From contig JBAMJV010000888.1 in NCBI GenBank assembly GCA_037951105.1, positions 1-64,000 of the forward strand: a stretch of 64,000 bases of DNA, given 5' to 3'. This DNA comes from Echinarachnius parma (taxonomy: Eukaryota; Echinodermata; Echinoidea; Clypeasteroida; Echinarachniidae). A program made the position numbers and the translations under genes. The notes under the pieces are model-generated. The model searched no databases, was not told where the DNA came from, and saw only the letters and a list, made by a program, of their open reading frames with translations. Shown here in pieces: positions 46,966-59,834 of this stretch (positions are counted from its first letter, which is position 1; each line of letters begins with the position of its first letter).

Positions 46966-48799
46966 TACTCAATAATGGAAACAAGGTATCGGCATAATTT
47001 GAACATACAATAATCCATCATGATGAAAAAGGTATAAAAACCAATTACCTATATAGTTGTTGTTAGTTACGATAAACATAGCACCTGCCAATTAAATATG
47101 CCAAGATATATATTTACAAAAAAACAATCACTCTTTTTGTAATAAGCACATACTTTTATCAATAATACTTTGGTCGTTAAAGACGTGGATTTGATCAAGT
47201 AAGGTTTTCTGTAGATATAACATAAAATACTAATTTAATTAAGGGAGTTCAGCTAAATTGCACATTAAAATGTTGGTTTCATGTATCCATGTCTTATAAT
47301 AATTATAGTATGCCATAGTTGAATAACGTACATTGTCCATCTGATAGTGGTGAACGAATTGATATTATTTACTGATGTGTCCGTTAAGAAGGGTAATTTG
47401 GGTCCAGTTGTCATGGTAATAAAACAAAATCGTTTGATCGAATAAGATGGACTAAAAGTCAAGGAGTATTAAAGTACGGTCGTTCATTTTAAACATGATG
47501 ACAATAATTATCACATTAGTTGTCACATTTTAGACAAAAATGGTCTGTAAGAGGTAGTCTTTTAAGTTAGATGTCCTGTTTGTAATATTCAACTTTCCCA
47601 AGTATTCTATAATTATCATGTTTTTACAAAATCAAATCAAATGTAGGCAATTTTTAATCGTCTGGTTATATGAAATAACGTCAGTTGTATAAAGGTATAT
47701 CAGTCCTGAATACTGAAATGTGCCCCCAAAAAGAAGAAGAGAGAAACAACCTTAGCTATTCAAAGCCAGTGATATACAAAATATACATTAAAATGTAAAA
47801 TGTAAAGTGGGGCAGATAGAATTTCACCAACGGTGGGGGGGGGGGGGGGGGGGGGGGTGCGAGGGCGTAATGGATATGAAACGGGGGCGTCTTGTACATG
47901 ACATGTGCTACATGCTGAAGTATCAATTTTAATTGAATTACTTTTGGTCTCCAATCTTGATGGCTACGCCATTATTATGTATGAACATATTTTAGGGGTC
48001 TGAGTAGTGAGGGTCTTTTAGTAGGGGCCCTGAGGATATAACAAAAACCAACTTAAAAAGCTTTTGTCAGAACTTCATGTATTACGACAAAGAATCCACT
48101 CCTTTATCACAATTATTTTCTCCCAAATCCTTGATGTTTTTATTTCAACTGCAGTCTGCAAACAACTATTTTGCAACGTAGTTAGCTGTTTTACTTTCCT
48201 TTTTTTGTATGTATTATCTTCTCATAGGTAAAACTATCCCGCTACCACAATGTATTGTAATCAATAACATACACAATCATATATGATATATTATGTGCAC
48301 AGAATGAAGCATAAATTAAATCAATAAATAAAATATAAGTATAAACATAATTATGATGCAAATATTTACTGTAATAGAGCTGTCTGGATTAGTCGGCTAT
48401 ATTATTTGTTATAATAATCATTGATTATAATAATTTAAAATAATTTAATCACGGATCATGTGTATCGCCTATTATATATATTGGGACAAACTATGCAATG
48501 TATATTACATGCTAGCATAACGTATACGTTTTTTCAGGGACAGTCTAAAAATAGTAATTGATGGCCGAGTCACGGTTCCCTGGTAAAATAAAAAATAAAA
48601 TAAATAAACTACGTGTGCATCTGACTGATGTTAAACGTGCATGTCGAACTAGAATACGGTAGTATCGGTCGTTTGTGAAAACAAAATATTACGTAATACT
48701 CGTCTCATTTTAAACGTGTAACATATTGATAAGAAGGCATTTATATCATGTTCTTAAATTGTGTACGTTTTGGTCACCAATCAATGGGTACATAGACCA
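46966..48799. other. Intergenic DNA with a 23-G tract, no gene seen
   Basis: A poly-G run is at 47835-47857. The rest is AT-rich without recognisable features. Confidence 0.5.
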
Positions 48800-48965
48800 G
48801 GGCCACGTTGCAGAAAGAGATACAATCGATTGTAAGTTACGATTGATCGTAAGTCAGAAAATTTACGCGTTTCAACCAATCAGATTTGCGCATCTAGAAC
48901 ACGTGATCTGACTTAGGATTAATTGCAACTTACAATCGATTGTATCTCTTTCTGCAACGGGGCCC
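48800..48965. mobile_element. MITE-like element with GGGCC...GTTGCAGAAAGAG ends
   Basis: The left arm (cgttgcagaaagagatacaa, then tcgattgtaagtt) is the reverse complement of the right arm (aacttacaatcga, then ttgtatctctttctgcaacg). Total about 166 bp; the centre is unique. It is typical of short non-autonomous DNA transposons; the superfamily is not assigned. Confidence 0.85.
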
Positions 48966-49599
48966 ATTTCATTCTTCAACATGTTTGATCGAATCTGGGT
49001 AAAGTACAAATGGAACCCAACCCACATGTCCCTTTTGCGTAAATCATGTATTACTCATAAAATACATTTCGCAACATAATCATAGACCATCGAAACAAGT
49101 TATAATCTAAAAATGTCAGTTTTCACTAAAACCACACGACATATTATATTAAAATGTGTTTAAGCGTTATCACAAAAACATAATAAATATAAAATTGCCA
49201 TGTCCATCGTGTCTATTTGGCTAGTCAAAAATACTTAATGCACATTTGAAAATCTGAAGAAAATTGCCGCCCACATTTATAATCAGTTAGTTCTCATTGT
49301 GAGAAATAAAAAATACACTGATTATGTTGTATGCTTCTCAGTGAAAAAACAAACTAAACTAATACACAATTTATGTTTAGAGTCCCCGCCAAAAATGTCT
49401 TCAGATGTATCTCTGTAATCATCTTCGCTACATAGTTCTTTAAATTCTGAGTTATACCCGTACGCAAAATATCTTCTTTTTTGTTGTTGTTCAGTTTGCT
49501 GCATTCAAAGATTCCAAGCATTAGTTGATATTCTCACCATCCACACAACTAAAATCAGCATCATGAAAGGCCGTTACTGTTAAAACTGTAGCATGTTCA

Positions 49600-50199
49600 T
49601 GATCAAGATCACAGGTATAATATCAGTTCAAAATATCACATGGTTTGCGAGATCTCAACGGGATCACAAGTCAAGATAACAAAACACTTTGATCCCGATG
49701 TCCGCGCGTGCGTTAGATCTGTGTAATGATCACGAAATAAGTACGTGCGCTATAAATCATAGTAATTTCTATGTTCATAATAAATAGGTGCGTTCGAGGT
49801 TCACTAGATCCTCGTACGTATGGGATCTGCAGCGAGATTACACGATCATATACAAGGCCTATAGATCATAATAATGTTTGTCAGATCAGTATGTCCACTC
49901 GATCCTCCTGTATTATAATTTCAGGAGCCACATCCTTGCAATAATCACGTGTTCATATTATGTGACTTATACTAGATCACTGTATGTTATGGTGATCCTT
50001 GTAAGATAGATCAGCACGCACGCTAATAACGAGATTAGCACATAGTGTATGCATTTTAATGTTTGTAAGATCGCGAGAACAGAGCTTGAACAGTCCACTT
50101 TTATAAGTACGCTCGTGCCCTAGATCATTGTATGATCACGTGATAGGCCCGTGATCGGTGCGTGATCGGTACATGATCCGTGCTTGGTCAATGAGTGTG
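49600..50199 (-). other. GATC-dense 3' flank of receptor B
   Basis: I count about 23 GATC words between 49600 and 50206, where two or three would be expected. Many sit in tagatc, tgatcac or gtgatcgg contexts, and gtgatcggt repeats next to the stop codon. A possible poly(A) signal on the - strand (ATTAAA, complement of 50055-50060) lies about 140 nt after the stop, so part of this is probably the 3' UTR. Confidence 0.6.
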
Positions 50200-50971
50200 C
50201 TAGATCCTCGCCTCTGCCGTGTCGGAACTCTTGCGAATCAGACCTACCTGCGTGTAGCCGTTGCCCCTTACCGAGTTGCTGTTGCTGTGGTTGCTGTGCG
50301 TGTGGATCGGCATGTTGAACTTGTCCTTATCAAGGTCACTGGTGCGGACACGCGCCAAAACTTTCTTCCCGAAGATACACGAGGCGAGAATGGTCAGTTC
50401 CGTGCGGAAGTTGGGGCTCATCAGGAAGTAGATGATGGTGCTGATGACCGAGTTGAGCATGGCGATGCTCTCGACGACGAAAAACAGCGCGAGGTGTCCC
50501 GAAAAGTCCTCCAGCCTGTTGCCGGCGAAGTTGACGGCGAGGTTGTAGGCGTAGTACGGCGCCCAGCACAAGAAGAAGGCGACAACGACGGTGATGAGCA
50601 TCGGGATGGTCTTCTGCTTCCGGACCAGCGTGATCTCGCGGTGCCGGTCCGTCTGGTTGCCCGGGGGCGTGCGGTGCATCCACAGCTGGAGGGCGATCTG
50701 GAGGTAGATCGCACCCATGGTGAAGAAGGGCACCAGGAACTCCACCAGGGTCATGAAGGACACGTAGAGCTTGGCGGCCACCAGGTTGTTCCACATCTCC
50801 AGGCACTGACTCTGGTTCCGCTTGGTGTTGCAGTTGTAGAAGGTGGTGACGCGAGTCTTGAGCGGGGCAGGCAGGGACACCAGGATGGACACCACCCAGA
50901 TGGCAAAGATGATGACGCACAAGGTAGACTTCTTCATGCGGGGGCGCAGCGGCTTGAAGATACCGACGTAC
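50200..50971 (-). CDS. Receptor B last exon: prokineticin receptor-like GPCR, DR^Y to C-terminus
   Basis: Intact: 256 residues from the DRY tyrosine, then TAG (50202-50200). The acceptor on the - strand is ccactgcag|G, phase 2, the same position as in receptor A. From Tyr as 1: ICL2 YVGIFKPLRPRMKK; TM4 15-37; ECL2 with Cys47 and Cys56 and an N-glycosylation site N-Q-S at 52; TM5 about 66-92; ICL3 with HREITLVRKQKTIP identical to A; TM6 with CWAPY 135-139; TM7 ending S-T-I-I-Y (177-181) in place of NPxxY; a basic, Ser/Asn/His-rich tail with NGY and ending EARI. The exon carrying TM1-TM3 was not found up to 64000, so the intron is longer than 13 kb or the gene is partial. It is probably a plasma-membrane peptide receptor of the PROKR group. 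Confidence 0.87.
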
Positions 50972-53159
50972 CTGCAGTGGACGAAGTAAAACAACGATGT
51001 TGAATTTAATTATGAGTACAAATTATTTCAAGAGAAAATTAGCAAAGAAAGTTGGGATTCCTCTCTCTTGGAATTTACTTTAAAATGGTTTTGAAACAAA
51101 CATTTCCAAACGTCGCTGGAAGAGGGCCAAATTGTATATCAACCACTCCAGGGGTAATCTTATTGCAGATGACAACTTTGAGGTTTGGAAGTACTGTCGT
51201 ACCTGTAGCAAGAAATAAGGAGGAAATGGGAGGTCTGCAATCCTACAACAATGCTTCAAAGTAAAAAAAAAAAAAACAACAACATTACAATCATGAAACA
51301 GATCTGGGATTTTAAGGAAAATAAATTGAACACCGAATGAAATTGGGAATTGTGTTCTACAAGCCATGCCGGACTGGAATGTTTTGCGGATATTAATACC
51401 ATATGGATAAATAATGTTAACATAACATTACAATATTTTTTTGTATCTGCGGGTAAAATTCAAACGTTTGAATCGAAACACTCAAGCACGGTTTCAAAAT
51501 ATATTATTGCTACACCTTTAGAGAATATTTATCACATCTATTCGTTTCCGAAATATGTGCGAAATGTCGACAACAATCCGAGAAAAGGCAAAGTGGAAAT
51601 CAAAAACAAACGACGGATCGGCGGAGGAAGCAACATAATGTCAGCCACTCACTGTTGGATACTGAATGGGGAATCGCTCATGACTCGTGCATGGAAAGAG
51701 GTCGTTTCAGACCTGGGGGATCCACCAAAAATAATTTCCCCTTCCTCCAAAGCAAACATCACAATCGTTTCCAGAAACGGAGAAAGACAATACAGATATA
51801 TATTATAATAAACTATCCGAACCCCCCAAAAATGACGTAGCATACGCAAAAATAACACTAGAAATTCACTAAAAATAAAATCATATATTATTTGGTAGAT
51901 CAAAATTATTGCGACTGGAATGATAGTTTTAGAATTCGACTGGAAAGGGGATTTAGTGGTCTACTAATCAGGCATTCTCTCATTGTCCAGTAACCATGGT
52001 AACGATGGGTTGAAGCTGATGCTCACACCCTCTCCGAGGTATGAATTCACTTTTTATTACAATGTCTTCTAGGTATGTCACCTATGTCACGCACGTCAAG
52101 TCGAGCACAATATTAGTATCGTTTTTACGATGTCAGTTTATGTTTGACGCATTAGATACAGATAATTATAAGACATCTGCGTCTTGATTTAAACAATCTT
52201 CTCGACCGCAACAACTAATGTTACAAATTAAGGAATTGACATTGTCTTTTTTGAAGCGATAGTAATGTTCATGATCATAATAAAGACTACTAACGAAAAT
52301 ATAATCAATCGATACAGATTATGCATCGAAACAGGTAGCCAAACAACTCTTGATTTCACGTTACTCACATGAAAAAAGAAACAAAACGTCTTTCCCTGTC
52401 AGTATTACGTTTCTATTTTTGTGGAATTATGCCAAGAGAAAGATTGTCCGTCGCACGCTATTTTAGACACGGGAATAATAATACACAGGTATTATGGCTA
52501 TCTTTGTTCATGTTGTTGTTATTGTTTTTTTCTTAATTGATGTAATATGGGTACAGACTTGGCACCATGCATGCGGATCATGAAACATGATCTACGCGAA
52601 ACGCGCGATGGGTTCGATAAGGGGGGCTGCGAAACTTCATACCATCCGGGCAGCGGGGTATGATTGTTCCCCTTTTGGCACCCTCGGGGGCATTTCGTAC
52701 CCCCTGATCAGTACCCTAGGGAGCATTTCATCCCCCCCATCGTGGACTTCCTCTTCCGTCGTAAACACTACCTGTCCGATTCTGCTTACCTGTGCTGCTT
52801 TGTAATCCACTTTTTCTTTTAAATTTGTTCACCTGTTCACTTCTATTTTGATGAGTGACATGTAATTCAGTAAAAATGTAAAGAACTGATGGTGACTTCC
52901 ACGGAATTACGCAATGCGGACATTGTTATGAACGTTAAATATTTTTTTAAAACAGAAAATTCGTTTCTATGATGCGGCATATCAAAATAAAGAGAATAAG
53001 GAAAAATCTCACCAATACAAAAACCTACTTTACCATGGAGTTGATAGCAGTATGACTGTAAAATAGAAAATGTTTTTTCTGTTTTTGTTTTTTAAAAGTA
53101 AGACCACCCAGAATGTAATATAATGTTTGGCTGGATATGAAACATGAATGACATTGATA
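50972..53159 (-). other. Start of the upstream intron of receptor B, no other gene seen
   Basis: A + strand open frame of 152 codons at 51350-51808 has no recognised domain, biased Ile/Lys/Asn content and no exon-like GC rise, so it is left uncalled. A small duplication (ggcaccctcgggggcatttc / agtaccctagggagcatttc) is near 52677-52730. Confidence 0.45.
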
Positions 53160-53640
53160 TAATTCGAAACATGATACACACTTTCTCACAAATCTAATAC
53201 CTCTTATCTCGGATCGATCGATTAGGCGGGCTCGATGACTTGTAAAATAAAACAAAACAACATCGAAACAATCGCGAGGACCTCGGGCTAAATCGCGTTT
53301 CGATCACGGGGAAAAAACGTGGTTCGTTCACATGCAAAACTGAGACATTTTTATTTCTCTGTGGAATTAAAGAAATATCGCCCTCAATCTTTCAGTTCCA
53401 TTTGGATTATCAAGAAATTTAGAAAATAAAGTGGTAATATTTGCAGTATTTGATAAATACGAATTTGATTGCAACCGATAGCACTCGAAACGCGATATAT
53501 ATTCTCCGATATTTAAACCTTTTATCGCGCATGATCGATCGATAAGAAGTGCTCGATGACGTGATCAAAATGTGAAACTTTGTCTGTACAAGGCCTCGGG
53601 ACAGGTCCCATTTCGATTTCCGGGATAAAGTTTAACCAAC
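53160..53640 (+). repeat. Diverged direct duplication, about 320-bp spacing
   Basis: Related pairs include cgaaacatgata / cgaaacgcgata, tcggatcgatcgattagg / tgatcgatcgataagaag, and then gctcgatgac in both copies. Confidence 0.6.
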
Positions 53641-53689
53641 ACGTTTCAACCCCCACAGGGAAGGGAGGAGAAAGGATTCGTATGCGGGG

Positions 53690-53945
53690 TGGGGGGGGGG
53701 GGGGGGGGGTGTGCTGGGGAAGAGGTCCTGTTAAAGGTGATAATCATCGTCGCTATGTATTCCTTTGTTCCTACTTCCCATGGGGCGGGGGAGGGGGGCA
53801 GGCTCTAATGCCATGGGGGGGGGGGGGGGGTTGCTGGGGAATGGGTCATGCTAAAGATGATATCATCGCAATGTATTCGTTTGTTAGTACTTGCCATGAG
53901 GGGCTGGTGGGTGGGGGAGGGGGGCAAACATTGTCACAGGGGTAT
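53690..53945 (+). repeat. Tandem duplication, about 122-bp unit, with G tracts
   Basis: Both units run from a poly-G tract (53691-53709; 53815-53830) into tgctgggga, gtcctgttaaaggtgataat / gtcatgctaaagatgatat and atgtattc(c/g)tttgtt, then end in ccatg.ggg. Confidence 0.85.
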
Positions 53946-56095
53946 AGGTAATTGCGGCCCCCATCCCCCCACCCCACCCCAACCTCTGCTACCATACTTG
54001 CCTCACGGATAGTTTACCTATAGGAATCTTAATAGTGTTTAATCTCTACCCATAACATGTATCATTAGGAAAATGAAATTATATGACGCAAATTATCACC
54101 CTTCATAGCAGCTTTCAGAGGCTCCCGTTGCAAATGCTGGGAAATGTTTTATGGACGGCTTCAAAGTTCAAAGGTATGTTGTTACCTTCTAACAAACTTT
54201 ATACATAGGTGTCATGAGACGAGCTTGCACCCAAGTTACCTTTCTCGATAGTATAAGTATCGTTGACCAATATAATCACACCTGAGACTTAGAGAATAGT
54301 ATCTAAACGAATAATAATTTCAAAGAGAAACTACAATGCATGGTTTCATTAATCAAAAACTCTCGGCTTAGACATGTTATAATGATAAAGTAGCTCGGAT
54401 AACGACAAAAATATAAAATAATTTGTTATGGTTTCAGTTGTATACATTTCCAATGAATCCAGATAATTATGCTTCGATGCGAACAAGACTCAAAATGTCT
54501 TATTTAAGTTCCCAATTCGTTTTTGTCAAAGGGGTGGTTCTTAATATGTTTTTTTTTCAACAACCACACGTGCAAGAGGTGTACAGCCAACATGAACAAA
54601 ACAAGGTGCAGAACATAATTATTATAAATCTGACCAAAAGGAAGAACATGGGCGAAAACATTTTTCTTTTTATTTTTTTTAATCTATTTATTTTCACAAA
54701 AGGGCGGAACACCCTATAATTATAGTCAGCACATTTGTTTTTCATAGAGGTCCAGTTAAAAATACATGAGATTTCTTTTTACACAGGCGAACGCTCGTAC
54801 ATCAGAATAAACTGGCGGTCCAACCTTCTATTATGGTGAGGTATTACAATCAATTTAAATCCACGAAAAGGGAGGTTTCAAGCCTTAATTGTTGTTCAGG
54901 CAAGCTGTTATCGTGACATTTTCTTTCATTTAAGACAATAATCTCTCAAGTCTTGAAATTTGGCTGGCAAAAGTTGGACAGGATTCTTTAAATGCAAAAC
55001 ACATTTAATCTGTTTTTGGTTGGCATACATAATGTTGAGCCCAGTTGACATGTCCTATATATTATACCATTTTACATGTCTTTCTTCAAATTAATGCCCC
55101 AAAGCAACAATGTTATTATGGTTATATCAAAAGACCAAGAAAGTGAATTAAGCAACGTTTTCAATCAACCGATATTGCCACAACCGTATAATTATTTTTT
55201 TAAACAACGTCTTCTTGTTCCATTTAACTGATAGTGTGCCAGTGATGAACCAGCTATATATATGAATAATACGTAGCATGTGCATGGTACAGATTTGTAA
55301 CTTTGTCACTTTACGCGTTAAGGCGGGTTAAAATAATGTTCTCTTGTTGTTTCCAAATTGCGAACAACTATTTTCTAATTTTTACGAGTTTCAAGAGATA
55401 CTATTTGGAGCGTTGGAGCTTTCAGAGAAATCAATCGTGTTTTTTATAGGTTAAAATGTAGTTTAATTTGGCTTAAGAATAAAGATCGATTCAATCTCAT
55501 AATTATATGTCAAGACAAAAATACTGCGTGAATGTTGATCTTGGTCAATAGCAATGGTTCACAAACCAAACCAGAAAAAACATTATTTATCTATTAAAAA
55601 CGTACCTTTTGCGCGATGGAGATCAAACACATCGCAACGTTTAACATCGGAAACATAATATTGTATTTTAATTCATACATGACAGCACAATAAGCATAAT
55701 TATTTCATAAGTTTCCGGTCGAAACGAAGACAAAAATCTAGTAATACCTGTAATTCCCAACGCTTAAATTAATACAGATGTTTTCGGAAAACACGTTCTT
55801 ACCAGCATGCATGCAGTGGTACCCTATAGATTTTATATTTCGTGACGCATGATGGCGCTTTTCCACTTTTCCCCCAGCGTCCCCTCAAAACTTATTGATA
55901 AACCCCACAAAAAGTTATTCAGTCGCAAAATCGTTCAATGGGAGCATGAACCAAACTCCTTACAACATTCGAAGCAATCTGTTTTATATTAACTTGGTAT
56001 AAAATAGACTGCTTCATGTATATAACATGTTCAAAATCTAGACTGTGTAAGCACGATGTTAAAAAAAAGGACATCTTTGAAAGCACTTGAAGCAA
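53946..56095 (-). other. Intron DNA of receptor B, no gene seen
   Basis: AT-rich throughout, with no recognised gene or repeat. Confidence 0.5.
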
Positions 56096-56433
56096 CCCAG
56101 CTAGCCACCTGACGTCGGGCCGATGTCGGAAGTTGGTTGGCGGATGTCGGCATATCGCCGTTGGCTCGAGGTTAAAATGTCCGCCAGCCCAACATCGTCA
56201 CGACGTCATTTTTGTGATATATTGGCATAACGTCATTTTCCGACAATGGCCCAACATCATCTCATGACATGATGTTGGGCCATTGTCGGAAAATGACGTT
56301 ATGCCAATATATCACAAAAATGACGTCGTGACGATGTTGGGCTGGCGGACATTTTAACCTCGAGCCAACGGCGATATGCCGACATCCGCCAACCAACTTC
56401 CGACATCGGCCCGACGTCAGGTGGCTAGCTGGG
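56096..56433. mobile_element. 338-bp hairpin element with 165-bp perfect arms
   Basis: Arms 56096-56260 and 56269-56433 are exact reverse complements by eye around an 8-bp loop (ctcatgac). The ends read CCCAGCTAGCCACCTGACG and its complement. The inside is rich in cgatgtcgg, gacgtca and ccaacat words. It is much more GC-rich than its surroundings. Perfect arms suggest very recent insertion. No protein; superfamily not assigned. Confidence 0.9.
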
Positions 56434-57160
56434 AATTTTACATTTACTTAATAATAGACGGCTTTATAACATTTTCAAAATCTAGGTTACTTATAAGCAT
56501 GTTATTTAAAAAGACAGACAATGTATGTCTGTTTTCTTTACTTCACTTTACTATGTAATGTTTCAAGAAATAGATTTAGTTACGATGACCCATGTGCCAA
56601 ACATAATTGCCTTCTTACATGATTATTATCCCATAAAAGAAAAATGCATCCATACCAAGTGGTGCATGCGATAGCTACAAGCAGCAATTTACATTGTCAT
56701 GCATTTTAAGCGAATAGCTCTATTCCTTTCAGAGAATTTTGATATATTGTTTGAATACAATCAAAGTAAGCTCTAGTTCGTATACCGTATACCTGATTTG
56801 TATGCATCCGACCATCCGGCTACATAAATGGCCTCATGCACTTGAAATCCGTATTTGTGACGGGTGTTTGGACTTTCAATTAAGGCGGGATTTCCAGACT
56901 CAATTTTACCTGAACGAATCTATTTCTACAGCATCCTGTTGACATTTGTATAGAGTATAAAGAGAAGTATAGAGCTTGTTGTATGTTATAAATAATATTT
57001 ATTGTCATATGGTCGGTTTCCTTTCCGGAAATGTATTTGTCTGTATAGAGGATGTAAAGAACAAGTCTATAATAAGAATGCTCCATTTTGTAGTGTGCAT
57101 GTTGTTTGTTGAATATTGGCTAAATATAGCATAGATTAGTAATTCAAACCCAAAAGGAAA

Positions 57161-57322
57161 GGAATCTCCTTTTGACATACATAATCATTTTGCCAATGAA
57201 GCTGTATCATAACATAAAGTTGTTCATTTCTTTCGTTACAGCCATATTATATTTTATTAACAACTTTATGTTATGATATAGCCTTATTGGCGATAAGATT
57301 TTGTATGTCAAGAAGAGATTCC
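57161..57322. mobile_element. Imperfect hairpin element, about 162 bp
   Basis: The left arm (ggaatctccttttgacatac, then tatcataacataaagttgtt) pairs with the right arm (aacaactttatgttatgata, then tgtatgtcaagaagagattc). Several mismatches show it is older than the 56096 element. Confidence 0.8.
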
Positions 57323-59069
57323 CTTAAATTTCAGCCTTAGTCATTAAGGACATGACAGAGAATAGGAAAATTAAAAGTTTAAATTATATGTCAACATTAT
57401 TTATAAAACGCGGGAAAGAGACCCGCTATACTTTGAACATATTTTCGCATGGCACACTCCCTATAACAGACGCAAGAATGAAAGCTTTATGGTCTCTTGA
57501 AATATTTCTCAAATCTAATAATAGCTACATGGAATCATATAAATAAAACATAACTCAAATTTCATAAATGCCAGTCGACTTGACTTGACCAGGGGGGACA
57601 CTTAGTATTAGCTTATGATGGACGGGCATACTTTGCAGCAATAAAACAAAGGACATAGAAGAAAGTTTATTAAAAGAAAACAATAAAATACAATGACATA
57701 ACTTTTCAACAGAGGCGCCAGAACTTCAGACATGATCACTTAAAGCTAATGTATGGGACTTGGTGTAGGCTTTAATTCAGACAAGAAATGCCTCTAAACG
57801 ATTACTATATATAAACATTAAGAAATGAAGGTACAATATTAGGGTTCTAAGAGCTGCTACAAGGGCAGTACCCGTAAGGGTGCAATTATACGTGCACCCT
57901 AAAAGTGTATGTGTGCACACAATAAGTTGCGTACCCCACTTTGGGGTGCAATATTGCCCCTTAAATGTGCTGCTATTCTAGCAGCATTTCGCACCCTCAA
58001 GGGTGCAAATTTGAACCTTTATTTCTTGGTGTGTATTGTTACTGTGAACCTCATAACATTAACAAGCCTTAAGTTAAAATAATGGAATATCTTTAATAAA
58101 GCCGATGATTTCACATTGCATATACCATGTATACACAAGTATGAATAAGTGGGAACGTTTTACATTAAACATTTTGTATCACATGTCTAGCTAAATTATT
58201 TGTGAAATCGTAATATTTCACAGAACCACAACTTTCGTTTGTGTTTAGAATTCACGTTTCAAACTAGTTTCTCACACTAAAAGAGAATTAAATCAGGCAG
58301 GATATTTTGCGGCTATAACAATTATTCAAGACTCACTTCAACTATCACATTCTCTTTATTACGTATTTTCAACATGACATTCAAGTCACTATTGTCATGA
58401 TTGTCATGAACGATCTGTAATACGTCTGATACTCGGAATTGATGACTCGCAAGAGGATACAGGCATTTAATAGGAACGTTTGGTATATACAGGCTCATTG
58501 TATGGTTCTCGCAAGAGAAATACTGTACAATACGACCGTGCAATTGTTTAAATTTTCGAGATTGCTGAGATTTCAAAGACAAAAGAATGACAATTCATCA
58601 CGATTTGAGTGCTCCCTTTTGCTACAGAAAGATAATGCAAAATTAATTCAGTAAAATACAGTAAAGATGTTATTAGATATTCGTTTATGTTGTGGTTGTC
58701 TCAAGAGAATACGCGGACAATGTTCAAATACTTCAGATCGCTGAGCCTCTCTGAAGACTGGGAAATGGGAATCCAAAGTATGTATTTGATTGTTCGATTG
58801 GTTTCGGTCTGAGGGAATACAAAACGAATTTCCGGACTATAAGTAAACGTAAGACAGATGAATTTCAGCCCTGACTATTGTTCAGTATAGTATATAAGAA
58901 ATGTGGCGTATTAGAAGAGGAAAAGTGAACCATTGTACAGTGATTTTTCAAACTTTTTAACATTTTAAGAACTTGAAGAACGTGATACTTCCGAGTTCAA
59001 GCTCAGTTTATAGGTCATTAAACGGTTTGTATTAATTTTATTATATAAAGTCAGACGTCTAAATCATAT
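57323..59069 (-). other. Intron DNA with a GGGTGCA-rich patch, no gene seen
   Basis: At about 57855-58015, copies of aagggtgca and its complement tgcaccct form short inverted pairs, and gctgctattctagcagc is a small palindrome. This is likely a degraded inverted-repeat element. Confidence 0.45.
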
Positions 59070-59240
59070 TAGATTGCAAAGAGCTCATATAATTTATTGT
59101 CCTACCGTCATATATAAGAAAGCATAAAGGTCTACAAAGGAGCTAGATTTATTGGTCTACTATCGTAACCCAAAGGAAACGTGAGGGTTTGCAAGATAGC
59201 ATATTTATCGTTCTATACCATCATATCTCAGTATCAAAGC
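59070..59240 (+). repeat. Degenerate tandem repeat, about 63-bp unit, three copies
   Basis: Units share gcaaagagctcatataattt / acaaaggagctagatttatt / gcaagatagcatatttatcg followed by gtc(c)ta.c.tcatat and aagcataa-like words. Confidence 0.6.
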
Positions 59241-59509
59241 ATAACTCAGTCAATGACGTAAGCCGAAACATAAACTTTCCTCCCGAGAACAAACATAGCG
59301 CCATTCAATTGATCAAACAGCGTTAATCAACTCTTCCAATGCCAACTTCCAAACTTTCACCAAGATTAAACACAGTGTGTATACAGATATGACAGAACTC
59401 TGGTATGTCAGCGGTTAATCGTCATCGCTTACGCTCCGCGTTGTAGTTTATTATCTAAAGAAGATGTAGAACTATCGGAAGCTAGCGGTGTAGGAGCTGT
59501 ACTAGTCCG

Positions 59510-59762
59510 GCCGCGGGATTAGTCCGGGCGGACATGATCCGATAGCGGATCTTGTCCGAGCTGCCGATATATTATTTGTCGTTGCTAACTTCAATTTTCA
59601 AAAAATATGGCTGCGAACACGAATAACCCTAACCCTATACCCTAAATATGGTGGCTACATGTTAGTTTTTGCGGCTATGTTTATATATTTAGTGGCAATG
59701 GTTAGATTTGGTAGCTAAACCTATGAAAATTGAAGTTAGCAGCCCGGACTAATGCCGCGGCG
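59510..59762. repeat. Imperfect long hairpin around ggattagtccgggc
   Basis: The word ggattagtccgggc near 59516 pairs with gcccggactaatgcc near 59742, and gttgctaacttcaattttca near 59581 pairs with tgaaaattgaagttagcagc near 59724. The inner part includes aaccctaaccctataccc. Probably a degraded non-autonomous element. Confidence 0.65.
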
Positions 59763-59834
59763 GATAAAATTCGAGACCACACTGGCCAAACGTCCACGTC
59801 ACTGCACGCATGTACCAAAGCTGTCCGCCTCAGC

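Noticed and set aside
50158-51003. Long open frame on the + strand opposite receptor B (about 281 codons).
   Set aside because: Same reason: Asp/Glu/His/Arg/Val-rich antisense shadow of the receptor exon with no recognisable domain.
51350-51808. 152-codon open frame in the receptor B intron.
   Set aside because: AT-driven amino acid content, no domain recognised, no GC rise like the true exons. It could be reconsidered if transcripts map there.
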